Assembly (NCBI GenBank): GCA_028023455.1 | Contig: JAQFVV010000456.1 | Coordinates: forward strand, 124,001-188,000 | Reading direction: 5' to 3' | Origin: Epiperipatus broadwayi | Lineage: Eukaryota > Onychophora > Udeonychophora > Euonychophora > Peripatidae | Length of the DNA: 64,000 nt | Shown: in pieces, positions 12,288 through 24,214 of the stretch | Numbering within the stretch: position 1 is the first letter of the stretch | Layout of the letters: each line of letters opens with the position of its first letter | The notes under the pieces: generated by a model | The model's database searches: none | The model's input: the letters and a program-made list of their open reading frames with translations, nothing else | What the model was told of the DNA's origin: nothing | Made by a program: the position numbers and the translations under genes

Positions 12288-12787
12288 NNNNNNNNNNNNN
12301 NNNNNNNNNNNNNNNNNNNNNNNNNNNNNNNNNNNNNNNNNNNNNNNNNNNNNNNNNNNNNNNNNNNNNNNNNNNNNNNNNNNNNNNNNNNNNNNNNNNN
12401 NNNNNNNNNNNNNNNNNNNNNNNNNNNNNNNNNNNNNNNNNNNNNNNNNNNNNNNNNNNNNNNNNNNNNNNNNNNNNNNNNNNNNNNNNNNNNNNNNNNN
12501 NNNNNNNNNNNNNNNNNNNNNNNNNNNNNNNNNNNNNNNNNNNNNNNNNNNNNNNNNNNNNNNNNNNNNNNNNNNNNNNNNNNNNNNNNNNNNNNNNNNN
12601 NNNNNNNNNNNNNNNNNNNNNNNNNNNNNNNNNNNNNNNNNNNNNNNNNNNNNNNNNNNNNNNNNNNNNNNNNNNNNNNNNNNNNNNNNNNNNNNNNNNN
12701 NNNNNNNNNNNNNNNNNNNNNNNNNNNNNNNNNNNNNNNNNNNNNNNNNNNNNNNNNNNNNNNNNNNNNNNNNNNNNNNNNNNNNNN
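12288..12787. other. Assembly gap of exactly 500 N
   Basis: A run of 500 undetermined bases inside the right LTR. The flanks are adjacent in the left LTR (around 3,965-3,980), so the real missing sequence is probably very short and the gap length a placeholder. Confidence 0.9.
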
Positions 12788-12816
12788 AACTTAAATGGTG
12801 ACCCATACAAAAGGGC

Positions 12817-12819
<3 letters not shown>

Positions 12820-12888
<69 letters not shown>
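12820..12888. repeat. (AT)n microsatellite at the element's outer end
   Basis: About 70 bases of alternating AT starting exactly where the LTR ends (...GGGCACA) and ending at TGTAATGGTCAGG. It is probably the insertion target. Confidence 0.9.
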
Positions 12889-12892
<4 letters not shown>

Positions 12893-14141
12893 AATGGTCA
12901 GGTCTAGCACATGAGGCCTGGTTCATTCAAATTGGGCAATTAGATTAATAAAGCAAAAGATTGAGGATGTGTGCAGTGTAGATTCTAGAGGTAATTTATC
13001 TTAGCGCCTTCTACTTTATTCATAGAGGACCAAATGGACATTAGCACAATACAATGTATTTTGGATTTTAGCTCAGTGTTTGCTTCTTGATTGTCTTGCA
13101 GATACTTTGATCTCCATCTCAGCTTTGACTCTACAAACTAAATTCCATATAAAGGAGATGAAATATAAATATACAATTTATTAGTAAGTTAGTATTGAAC
13201 AGACTCATATAATCGTAACTAGCCTATTTATAATCAATTTTCATTTCAATAATGCTTGCCACTCTAAATACAACTCCATTTTTGATGTCATATTAATTAT
13301 CTTTTCATTATTTTATTGGACTTAGTATTATTTGAACCCACATTTTACAATCCTGAATGTTTTACAAAGTAGTTTATGTTCTGACAGAACATGATATATT
13401 TCAACATTTATACATTTTATCTATCCTGTGCCAAACCATATTAAATTTATCTATTTAAGTTTTTTATGCATTTTATCTTAGGCAAGCATGGAAACTTTCA
13501 TAATCTTTATAATCATAATTAATTTATTCTATAAATAGCAAACAATATATTAGAATTTATCATAATACATTTATTTCACAGTATCTTTAAATGTCAACTG
13601 TTAATTATTATTAAATAAATGAATACTTTCTACTTTTATATCAAATCCTCATGTTCCAATGAATATTTCACTCCAGAGAGATTAGTTCAAAAACTTATAT
13701 ATTGAAAACTACTGCCAGATATTTATTACTGTTTAACTTTAAACATCATTTGTTTATTTTATTTAACATAACATTATATATACTAGAAACTTTCACTAAT
13801 TGAACATAATTTCATTACCCTTATTACTTAACTCAAAACTTCTTTCTTAAGTAAGGATATAAGACTTAACTCAAAACTTCTTTCTTAAGTAAAGATATAA
13901 GCCCTATCACAAATAAACATTTTCTTATTTCATATCAAATCACACTTATCAGCATAAATTTATTTTCTTATAGACATATTCCATGACAATGCATTTTATA
14001 ATTGATCAGTACCAAGAGTGCCAATTCAAACAACATAAATATAAATATCAAATTTATTTGCATGTACAAAAGTAACAAACAATTGGCCATGAAATATTAA
14101 ACATTTCATCCTATATTCTTAATACAAACATTGTAATTTGC
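12889..14141. other. Intergenic stretch without a recognisable gene
   Basis: AT-rich, stop-rich in all frames. It starts with TGTAATGGTCAGGTC, which looks like an LTR start, but I cannot find the partner end. The only other structure is a 38-bp tandem duplication at 13,826-13,901. Confidence 0.5.
13826..13901. repeat. 38-bp tandem duplication
   Basis: The unit beginning ACTTAACTCAAAACTTC occurs twice back to back (13,826-13,863 and 13,864-13,901), with a single mismatch. It looks like a recent local duplication. Confidence 0.85.
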
Positions 14142-14145
14142 CTAT

Positions 14146-14174
<29 letters not shown>

Positions 14175-14176
<2 letters not shown>

Positions 14177-16780
14177 TACCGGTCGAAACCCACCACCACC
14201 ACAAGTCAAATCGGATTCAAACTCAGGTGGTTCAAAACTGAATTCAAATCCAACTCAACAGCTCAGATAGCAGAAATCGACAGCACAGTGCTATGCGCCA
14301 AGAACTAGCTCAATGGTTGGTGAGGACTAGAGACTCCTGAGTAACACTAATATCTAAGAATTTATATACTTTGAATAATTTTATAAATTGAATCATATGC
14401 ATGTTCGGATTGCCAACACAGACAGCGGGTATTAATATTTAAATAATTATAAAAAGAATAATGAACTAAGAAAACCAAGTATGTTAGAAAATATTTAATA
14501 AAAATAATTTGTTTTGTTTCATAAAATAAAGAATGCATTAATTACCTCTAGTCTTTAAGAGAATTTACAAATATAACAAGAGTGGCGGTCCTTATCATAT
14601 GCCAACAATTATTACACAACATAGAATTCTATGTCTATGCCCCCAACGAGGAATATAAAGGCAGATAAAGGTACTCATTTAGAACGGAAACGATTGCTCT
14701 AATTTTATTACGGTGGAATGTGAGATTTATATTTCACATTCGGGAATCTATTCATGAAGAGCAAAACATAATTTTAGGGCATAACTTTAAAATTGATTTG
14801 AAACTTATTTAATTAATAATATCTTTGAGAATTTGTTCGACTTTAATTTAAATCACTTCATCACGAATTACGAGCATGGAGAGGGTTTTACCGGAACAAA
14901 GATGCAACGGTACTGACGGCTTACGAGACAGAGAGGAAAATTGAAATACGATCGCTAGTCGATGATCGAAGTCCTATGGTGGCTTGCATCTAACAAGTCT
15001 TACACCCTTTGACTAATGAATACGAAAGGAAGTACTTTCTTCCTTGAGAAATTTAAATAAGAGAATATGATCACCGACCAGCCTAACGGAGCGGAAGATT
15101 GCCCTGCGTCAGCAACGTTCGATGATGATGACTTGATAGTCATCGTTGAAAAATAAAACCCATGTAGAATGCTCTACGTGATGACTTGACCAATTAATTA
15201 AAGTCAAACAAGCATTTATCGAACTCTTTTAAAACATTTATAAACTATATTAATTATGCCCTAATTATCGTGCACTTCCTGAATATTAATACAAACTAAC
15301 AAAAGTTGAATTAAAATATATTTAACCCTTTATAGACCCTTTTGCAAAAACATTTTAAATATATATATGGATAGATAAATCAACATTAGTGAAGCAAGAA
15401 AATACCATTTTAAAATTATATGAATATATATAAACACTTGTACTTAGGAGCTGGGGACATAGGTGAAAAACGGAGCTAATAGTTTATTATTAGCCAATTA
15501 TAAAAATCATAAACATGTAATATTTTCTTTCGACTCGATGATTGATAGAACTTATAAATTTAGTTCTAATGGGTGAGAATTACTATTTGAAATTAATATT
15601 ATAATATTTGCATGAGGCAAATAGAACGGGGGAGCTCATCGAGTTGAAAGATTATTGGCATATAATTTTAAATAAACGACATTAATAAAGCATACAAATA
15701 TATATATTAAATGAACCGCCAGGTAAGAAAAGAAAAAGTTTAAAGACTAGAGATTGAAAGAATTACGCTATAGATTTACAGTAGCATTTTATAAATATTT
15801 TTACATTGAAGAATAAAGAGCTCTTAAATAGGAGGAGAGTAAAATAAAGTTCGAACTGGCCAGAAAGTTTAATGTTCATTATAGAAATATATTACCCCTT
15901 CCACTGGTCCTTAAGTTGCACCTCCAAGTTGTTGAAAACATAGGCATCATTGGTTGACTACTGGAGCAGTATTTTAGTAGCTTTCATAATTTTAGCAGAA
16001 TGATCGGTCCGGAAAAAGGTTCAGCAGCTCCATTGAAGATTTCTTGGGACTTTAGGAACCGTAGCCAGATTCCTGATGTTCTAGCCCTCTATCATGATGA
16101 AATACAAATTAATATGCACAGAGTTCACTGCACTACTCTACAACAAAGCTAGCCTTTTTTTCCTGACTTTTCAGGGCTATATATACTGTTCACTGATGCC
16201 TCCGGCTAGCGCTCATTTTATTATCAATGTGTTTTTTTATAATTAGTTGTTTTCAAATACATTCCCTCGATAAGGCTTTCAAACTAATTAGCTTGAATTC
16301 CTTCTCTAATTGAAAATGAATTCTTAAAATCTGAAAATGATTCAATTAGAAAAATGAATCCTTATCTTTTTCCAATTCATAAAGCTTTACTATTGTTTTT
16401 AAGAATTTTAAAGCTTATCGAAGGAATGTAGCTTTTAATCACCGAAACTTTACAAATTATTTAAAGGTGAAAAAAAACAAGTATTCCCGACACAATGAAA
16501 CTTTCGAACAATTATATATATTTAATATTTACAAATATATATACGCACAATCCACGCAATTTAATATATATAAATTCATGAATATTTTATCATGAATTTA
16601 TTTAGAGAATTGATCAATTTTAAACTAAACTAATTAATTTTGCTACGCATTTGAAATAAGTTATTCATTATGGAAATTAGCATGGATTGAACGTATAAAG
16701 CCCCATTGCATTGGAAATTTAAGGTTAGTATTATGGTAAATAACATGAAGCTAGGATCAAACTCAGATCCAACTGCTTCA
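14175..16780 (+). mobile_element. Probable 2.6 kb solo LTR inserted in an (AT)n tract
   Basis: The block starts TGTACCGGTCGAAACC and ends AACTGCTTCA, and both sides are alternating AT (14,142-14,174 and 16,781-16,798). TG...CA ends inside one split microsatellite are what a solo LTR with an AT-type target duplication would show. Base composition is less AT-rich than its surroundings, and no ORF of note is present. A TATATATA at about 16,177-16,184 and several AATAAA signals are compatible with an LTR. The orientation is a guess from the TGTACCGG start. I see no internal protein-coding part and no second copy in this window, so it could also be another kind of non-coding insertion. Confidence 0.5.
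16257..16434. repeat. Inverted repeat (hairpin) inside the solo-LTR-like block
   Basis: The left arm ACATTCCCTCGATAAGGCTTT near 16,259-16,279 is matched by an inverted arm AAAGCTTATCGAAGGAATGT ending at about 16,431. Between them lies ~130 bases rich in AATT-type inverted motifs, so a transcript could fold into a long stem. Confidence 0.6.
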
Positions 16781-16798
16781 ATATATATATATATATAT

Positions 16799-19700
16799 GA
16801 TTGACCTTATTTAAATTTTACAATACAATAAAACTTTTATATCTTTAATGTGCATCTATACAGGATCAAATATGCACATATAATTATATATATAATTTTT
16901 GTTTGCAGTTTTTACCTAAATATTAATAATAATTTTTTCTTCTCCTCATTCTTTTGCCAGCAAAATGTGGGCAAGCATTTTCAAATTATAAACATCTGGG
17001 TCTCACTTAAGATTAATGAAAATCTATGCAGTCTTTGCATGCACTTTATACATCTTGTTTCCATTTTTCTGTCTACTTTCCAAAAAGGTAAGTTTTATTT
17101 TTTTACAATAAAAAATTAAAAAATTTTATTAATTTTTATGATTAACTAAATTGATTTTTTTTTCTTTTTCTCTTAGTTTTTAAATGTTTTATGGAATAAA
17201 ATTTATCGAGACAAGTACATCAGAAAGAACACAACTTTAGCCCAGTCTATTTTGAAGACAACATTATTGAGAGCTGATGGTAAGTCTTTATTTTTATATA
17301 TTTTTAAATTATTTTATTTTTATATATTTTTTAGTTATTATTTGAATTTATATTTGATAAAAAATATATGAAAAAATTACTATTGAAACTGCTGATCAAA
17401 AAAAATAGCTTGTGATTGTGTAAATGTATATCATGAATTATTTGAATTTTTCAGTATGATGCGGGCTTGGGTCCAGTATTTGAATTAGGTGATATGAAAA
17501 AAAAATAAACATATGTTGCAAATATTATGACCTGATTTAGATTTTTCTATAATGACTTGTCTGCATTTTAATAATATTAAAAATACCCAAATGCTGAAAG
17601 TAAAGATTTTTACAATATATAAACTTAGGCCAATTGTAGACTACTGCAATGTAAATTTCAAAGCTGCATATTAAATGCAAAGAGATGAATCTATTACTAA
17701 ATTTATGGTCATATTAGCATGAAGCAATATGAGCCCTCAAAACCTATAAAGATATGATAAATAATAATACATCACACTGACTCTAAACTACTAACTTATG
17801 TACCTCAAGCTTAACTTTATAATGAATTTAGTATTTTATTCACTTTTTATTATATTTTATTTTATTTTGCATATAGTGACTATTTAAGTAGTACTTTTTA
17901 ATAAATTACAAACAGTATTGAATTTCTTTATTATAATATTCAAATTATGCTAATTATTGATCAATATTAACTACTTGTTATAAGGGATGTTATTAGGATG
18001 ATATTCATTGCAGACACCTGTATGGAAATACATTTTGAAGTGCTACTAGGAAAAATAAAAGGTACTAATGTCTTTAGTCTATGAAGTTTGCAAGTGATGG
18101 ATTACCTTAGGTAAGTGTTATTATATACCTTTTTTTTTAGAAATTTTATGATGAATCCATGCATGATAATTTTGAATTTATAAAATAATATGAAAATAAT
18201 TATTAGAAATATTAACCTTTATTCTTTTTTTATGAATTTGAGTATCAATGACTATTTTTTCCAGTTTCATTATATTCTTTGATGTTTCATGCTTCAAATA
18301 ATATATATTATGTCATTTTTGAGTAATGCAAATATATATTATGATAAAATATGTGGCTTAACATAATTTTTTTGAATATTCAATATGGCTGCTCTGTCAC
18401 CCTAAAGGTTAAAACAGGCCTAAGATCCCCCCCCTCCTCAGATAATAAATTCACAGACAACTCAGATGTCCATTCAAGAATCATCAACAAAAAGGTACTT
18501 AATTATTTTTAGCTAGAGAGTAAATGTGAACTCTCAAATATTTTACAAATTGCAATGGAAACATTGATGTTATCTTTTTTTTTCACTTTGCTATTAAAAA
18601 TGATTACAGATTTCTTTATTTTTCAATGGACTGTTTTAATTTTTATCTGTATAATTGTAATTACTTAAAATAGAATTATTCATTTTCAGCTTTTTTTAAT
18701 TATTTTTTTTTAAAAATAAAAAATAAAAATCCGAGAACAGAATTTAATTTTTTTTTTTAAAACAATTATTGTTCCAAACATCTGGAGGTTTATAAAAACA
18801 CTTAATCTATAAACTGAATTCCCGTCTATTAGAATAGTTTTTAAAAATGTGTGGTTTGACATATAAGTTTAAGTAATTTTGTTTTAATAAATGCTTTCAA
18901 GTTTTTATTATTAATTTACTACTAAAAACTTTCAAGGATACACAAATACTTATTAAAAAGATACTTTATTTGCACCAAAATTAAATATATGCTGACGATC
19001 TATTTCGAAGAGTAATATTGTGTTAATGTTTAATATATCCACGTGTTGTGCCTTGTGACCTTAGATTCAAATTTAGACTGATTAAACCTAATAAACTTTT
19101 CAGATCACAGGACAGATTGATTTTTTAGTGTGTAACTGATTCATAATTAATCATTTATTAGTAGAGATTTATCTGTTATTTGCTGAAGGTGAATGTATTA
19201 TGGGAATCTGGGTTGACTGAATGGATATCAATGCACTAACTATAAAAATTAAATAAAAAATTACAACCTGATGTAGCCTATCATTGGCATGAGTACATGT
19301 TTTATTTCTATGTTCTGGTGACTCATATTATCTGATTAAATTCACAACACAGGACAAGATAATTATAATTATAAATGAATAATTGCATAATCACAAACTA
19401 TTAATTTACTTAAGTAAATTAAAAGTCTTATCATTATTTAATTTATATAATGAAAGTATATACGTGTGTCAAGTTTATAAGTTAGATGGTCAATTTATGA
19501 TAATAGCAGTAACGTTATTTACTGCTGACTAATGATGTTGTTGATAAAGCCTCGAGTTGAACTGCCTATCAGGTAATAACAATATGTGTGGTGACTCAAG
19601 CAATGGCAAATTATTAAACCTACCTGCTGAAAATCAAGTTTGTGTAAGAGTAATGTATAACAAATAAGTAGTTTCTACCTCCATATAAGACTAGGGTTTA

Positions 19701-19862
19701 TCTATCTTTTTTATAATTGTTATTTCCAGTTTCATTTTTATAAAAACAACATAATTTGTTCAATGTTGATCCCAGCATGCTTAAATTTAACTAGTGAATA
19801 CATTCATTAGGCAAATAAACCATGCCCATCCATCCCACCAACCATATATATTCAAACTACTA
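16799..19862. other. 3 kb without a firm gene; cluster of splice-like sites
   Basis: No long frame is present. Between 16,960 and 18,115 three GTAAGT donors (17,086, 17,280, 18,111) follow polypyrimidine-AG acceptors (before 16,962, before 17,177). The intervals 16,962-17,085 and 17,177-17,279 each have one open frame but in phases that do not join, since exon one ends in phase 1 and exon two is open only in phase 0. A non-coding transcript or a decayed gene is possible. The rest (18,120-19,860) is AT-rich with a C8 run at ~18,427 and nothing recognisable. Confidence 0.25.
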
Positions 19863-22256
19863 TGTAGTACCCTCACCTTTCAGCTATACAATAAATAGAA
19901 AATAAAACTAGCTCAAATAAAATAATAAGGCTCTGGCTAAAATACTTATAATATCAATATAATAAATAATAAAGATATCCTATAATAATTTCTACCATTT
20001 GACTAGCTCTAAATAATTAATAAATAAGATACGGTTTGATTCATGTAAATTAAATTAATAATATACTAATAATATCATGAGATAATTTAGTGAAGATAAA
20101 GCAGTAAAGAATTACATTGAGCCTATATCCCACAGGATACAATCTCAATGGCATAAGAACACTATCCACCCTATTATTTTAAATAATAATAATAATAAAT
20201 TTATAGTATTCTTAAGACTTTAAAAATAATAAGTAATTTAGTATAATATTACAAAAAATAAATTCTAATTTCTTTTAACTAAAAATATAATTATAACTAT
20301 CTCAGGTTTTTGAAAAATAAATCTAATCAGTTTTAAAAATATCTCCTGTAGTCAAGTATGATAAGGGATTTTATATCATTCCTAACTACACCTAAACAAT
20401 AATAATAACAATAATAAATATTAATATTCCTGCTCCTAATTAAATAATTATTAAACCTAAGTACTATTTAATAATATGACAACTAATAATAATGGTAATA
20501 ACAATAATATTAATAATATAATTCTTTTATTTCTCATGTGACATCTTAATATGGTATAATCTGAAAATATGTGGTAACAACAATATTAAATGCTCTGTAG
20601 TAAATTGTGATCAATTATGACTATAATAATATTATTACAAAAAAAAATTATATTCAAATATTATATTATGGATAATTATTAATTTTTAAAAATGAATAAT
20701 TTATTTGTAATGTGCAAATGTATCATATTTATTTTTGATTCTGTTAATCATGTATTTGTGATAGTGAATAAATCAATCAACATACAGAGATTTATAAAAA
20801 AATTAAAAAAAACAGGTTTAAAAAATGTATTATACTTTTCAGTAAAACAAAACTATTTACAATATGTACAAGCTTTACTAAATAAAATCTAACAAAATAC
20901 AAATTTAACTAAAGTAAGATTAAGTTATACATTTTGATTATATAAAAGTCAGAAGTAAATAAGCCTTCACTCTGGCTTATGCATTATTTATCATATATAA
21001 TATAAAATAAAATGTTAATTTAGACCTACACTTTATAGTCTAATGAAATCGTTTGCTAATTAAATAAATAGACAGTATAGCTTTAATAAAGGTACACAAA
21101 AATATAAATACTTAAAATAATGTTCATTTTGAAAATATGTTTTAAGATTATTCAATAAATGAAATTAAATTCAACAAAAATAATGTTGATGTTATACTAG
21201 ACACGTTCTGCTTGGCACCATTCTCAAAATCCTTATATGTGTTTTATGTTTTTTTTTAAATATAAAACAAAAATAATGTTCATAAAATGCAAGTATTCAT
21301 CACACTTTGTGTTATTCATTTTGATGTTTCATTTTTTCAAAATATGCATTGATTTGTGCAAATCAAAAATATCAAAATTATTTTAAAATATCATGAATAA
21401 TTGTAATTTCTTTTATCATCAAAAATAGTTTAATAAAATATGAAAAGATAACTATGATTCTTTATTATTTTACTATCAGTATATTCATTCAATTTCATTT
21501 GTATTTCATCTTAATTCAAACAAAAAAAAACCTATCTTACTTCCTTTTGAAGAAAATACGTCAATCCAAAATTATTTATTATTTGTCTTTCATAATATAC
21601 TATGCTATATGATGGAATAACTATTGAAATTAAGATAGTGATGTGATGCATAGGACATGAAGTAATAACTAGAGTAAAGGTTCAATAGTATAAAATATCT
21701 TTAATAATCCACATGGAAACAGTGTGAAAGAATAATATGACTTTTGTCCAATACCTTCAAAAATAATGTCCAAGTTATCTATTGAGCTCTTACAGATCAT
21801 TTTAAAAATACAAAATATCAAACATTGCCCATGGAAAATAAATACAAGGCATAGGGCTATGTTAATTATATTTGCATAAAACTACTAAGATCAAATATAG
21901 TCTATTTTCCTATCTTCTTAACATATCCTACATATAAAGCATCCAAGGGTTTTCTTATATATTTTCCTGTCACTACTGATTAAAACTCCAAAATAAATCT
22001 AACAACCCATATCACAAAAATAACTAGCATTACTCTTAATAACAAACGAAGTTAACATGTGATATTATCAATCCAAAATTACTATAAGAAAATGGTTTTA
22101 TTCACTTAAAACTTAGCAACAAAAATACAAATGACCTTATTTTAAAATATTAAAATCAATATTTAAATATTCAAAAAATAGTGTATGGTTCATTCAGTAA
22201 AGAATCATGAAAAATTATGAGCATCAATACATTATATTAAACTTTGTAATATACAA

Positions 22257-22257
<1 letters not shown>

Positions 22258-22312
<55 letters not shown>
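22258..22312. repeat. (AT)n microsatellite
   Basis: About 55 bases of alternating AT within the third LTR copy. Confidence 0.9.
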
Positions 22313-22316
<4 letters not shown>

Positions 22317-22373
22317 TCATAGCTTATATCTTAGAATAATAATAAAAAATTTATATGTGTAATTAATGCACAC

Positions 22374-22463
22374 ATAAGCTTGTGTTTTAAGACCTATAGA
22401 GGTCCCTACCTTCATATTTTTCAGATGCTTATTTCTAAGGTTACAGCCTTAGTAAATTATTAC
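22374..22463 (+). repeat. Single arm of the foldback element also found at 53.0-53.5 kb
   Basis: This ~90-base segment (AAGCTTGTGTTTTAAGACC, GAGGTCCCTACCTTC, then GCCTTAGTAAAT) matches the right arm at 53,406-53,488. The left arm is missing; an (AT)n tract lies on that side. Confidence 0.7.
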
Positions 22464-24180
22464 TTAATATAATAATGGGCGTTTAATAAAATTTATAAAT
22501 ACATTCATATAATAAAAGCAATATTTCAAAAATATTCCAAGCAACTCTAGAAAAAAATAAATAAAATGTACATCATATGATAATTAAACACTTATAAATT
22601 ACCTAGTGGCTTTATTATTGGTAAAAACCACTATCTTGACATCTTTGGCCCAAATTTAGCATAACAAAAATATATTAATCAAAAACCAATCATCCAATAC
22701 ATTAAGATATTAAAAGATTTTTTAAAAATATTAATGTTGTTAGAATAATAATTAAAATCAATATTTAAAAATGTAACCTTGCCTATCCTATACAACAAAT
22801 TTTAATACTAAAGTTAGTATATTTAACACAATAATTAAACTAAATTTATGTAATTCCAATTCATGTTGGTTCTTCAATAAAATTCAACTAAAAGTCTTTC
22901 ATTATTATTCAATGCTTCAAATTGGAACCTCCACAGTTACCACATGATGAATATTATCTGGAAGCTTTTCTAGCACAATGCTGTCTCTTACCATATCTCA
23001 AATAACAATAAAAAAAATATACAAAAAAAAAATAATCGACTTTTCAAATCTCAGTAAATCTAAAAAATTTGCTGTTCATCCTGTTCTTGAAAGTCCTTTA
23101 ATACAATCTTTATCTGTTGCTTTCTCAGGATAATAATTATTAATTGTGATATCACTCTTAAAAAATATTTCCTATAAATAACCTCCAGTGTTTTTAGTTC
23201 ACATAAATTCTATTGCCTTCCAAATGCATCATCAATGACCATTCAAAATCAGTCTGTACACTAGCCGAAAATAGACATTTTTTTCATTTTTTCTTTAAAA
23301 TATTATCTCATAATCCAGATATATAATAATAAATAACTTTATATTTAAATATTCCATAGATTACTTATTTAGTCCTGATAATATTTATTTTTTATTATTC
23401 ATTTATTTTCTTTTTTGACATATATTTAAGAAAACAAATTTTATTATATCAAAATAATTTACATAGTTTTGACAATAACTTGTGAAAGTAATTATATCTG
23501 TAATGATATTTGTTTTTACTTTTTATCATTATTCCAAAAAGATTTAAATAACTTTTAAATAAATATATTTTTTTAAAAATTGCTATACTTTTAAAATATA
23601 TAGTTAATAGTATAATAAACAAGAATATATTTTCTTATACTATAATTTTATCTTGAATATTTTTATAACTTTAAAAAAACATTTAGCTTCACTATTTTTC
23701 AGGTAATTTTATTACCCAAATAATATTTAAAAGTTGTTATCAATTTATACACAAACATGTTAATTCTCTGAGTGATATTTCCAAATAATATCCTTAAAAT
23801 CCAAAGCATTTTATAAAAATAATTATAATAGTTTCTTAATAGCATGGAAAAACTATACTTTCCTCTGTCATGTGTTTTACTGTCACTAACCTCCCCACAC
23901 ACATTACTTCAGGTATATGCTTCATAATTATTATGAACTTGACTTAAGTTATAAATAGAAATAACTAGTAGGAAATTAATTGGTTTAGGGAAACATTCTT
24001 TTTTTAACTTAATAAATTTTATAATCCTTTACACTTTTTTAAAAATAATAAAAATTTTAAAAATTGAGACTAATTGACTATTTTAATAATATACTGGGTA
24101 CTATTTTAAAACAATAAAAATAAAAGAAGTAGTAATAGTAAGTAGTAATAATAATAGTAAGTAAAAAATGAGAGCATTCA

Positions 24181-24214
24181 TTTATACACCAGCTCTAACT
24201 TACTATCTGATTGG
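24181..24214 (-). promoter_or_regulatory. Conserved LTR promoter in the diverged copy
   Basis: Minus strand CCAAT (24,210-24,214) followed by TATAAA (24,181-24,186), with spacing close to that in the two young LTRs, although surrounding sequence has diverged. Confidence 0.5.

Larger units (their letters stand above)
8060..12819 (-). mobile_element. 5' LTR (right copy) of the giant-LTR element, interrupted by an assembly gap
   Basis: On the minus strand it runs from TGTGCCCTTTTG at 12,819 to ...GGGTACA at 8,060, so the ends are TG...CA. It matches 1-4,002 throughout. The 500 Ns at 12,288-12,787 replace only about 15 bases if judged by the left copy, where the same flanks are contiguous; true length is therefore about 4.27 kb. 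The CCAAT/TATA pair at 11,356-11,388 implies a U3 of roughly 1 kb (gap excluded) and an R-U5 plus leader of over 3 kb before gag. No coding sequence is visible inside. The outer end abuts an (AT)n tract. Confidence 0.85.

Noticed and set aside
1-12819. Segmental tandem duplication instead of LTRs
   Set aside because: TG...CA ends, a PBS and a PPT sit exactly at the repeat borders, which a simple duplication would not produce.
12277-12926. Two long minus-strand frames across the gap
   Set aside because: They consist of Ns and a translated (AT)n tract (Ile-Tyr repeats); no coding content.
16970-17085. C2H2 zinc-finger-like reading (CGQAF-x4-HL) in one frame
   Set aside because: It covers part of one finger only, and stops follow at once; no second Cys or His pair in place.
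20692-20892. 66-codon plus-strand frame in the third LTR copy
   Set aside because: AT-rich composition, no domain, absent as a frame from the two younger LTRs.
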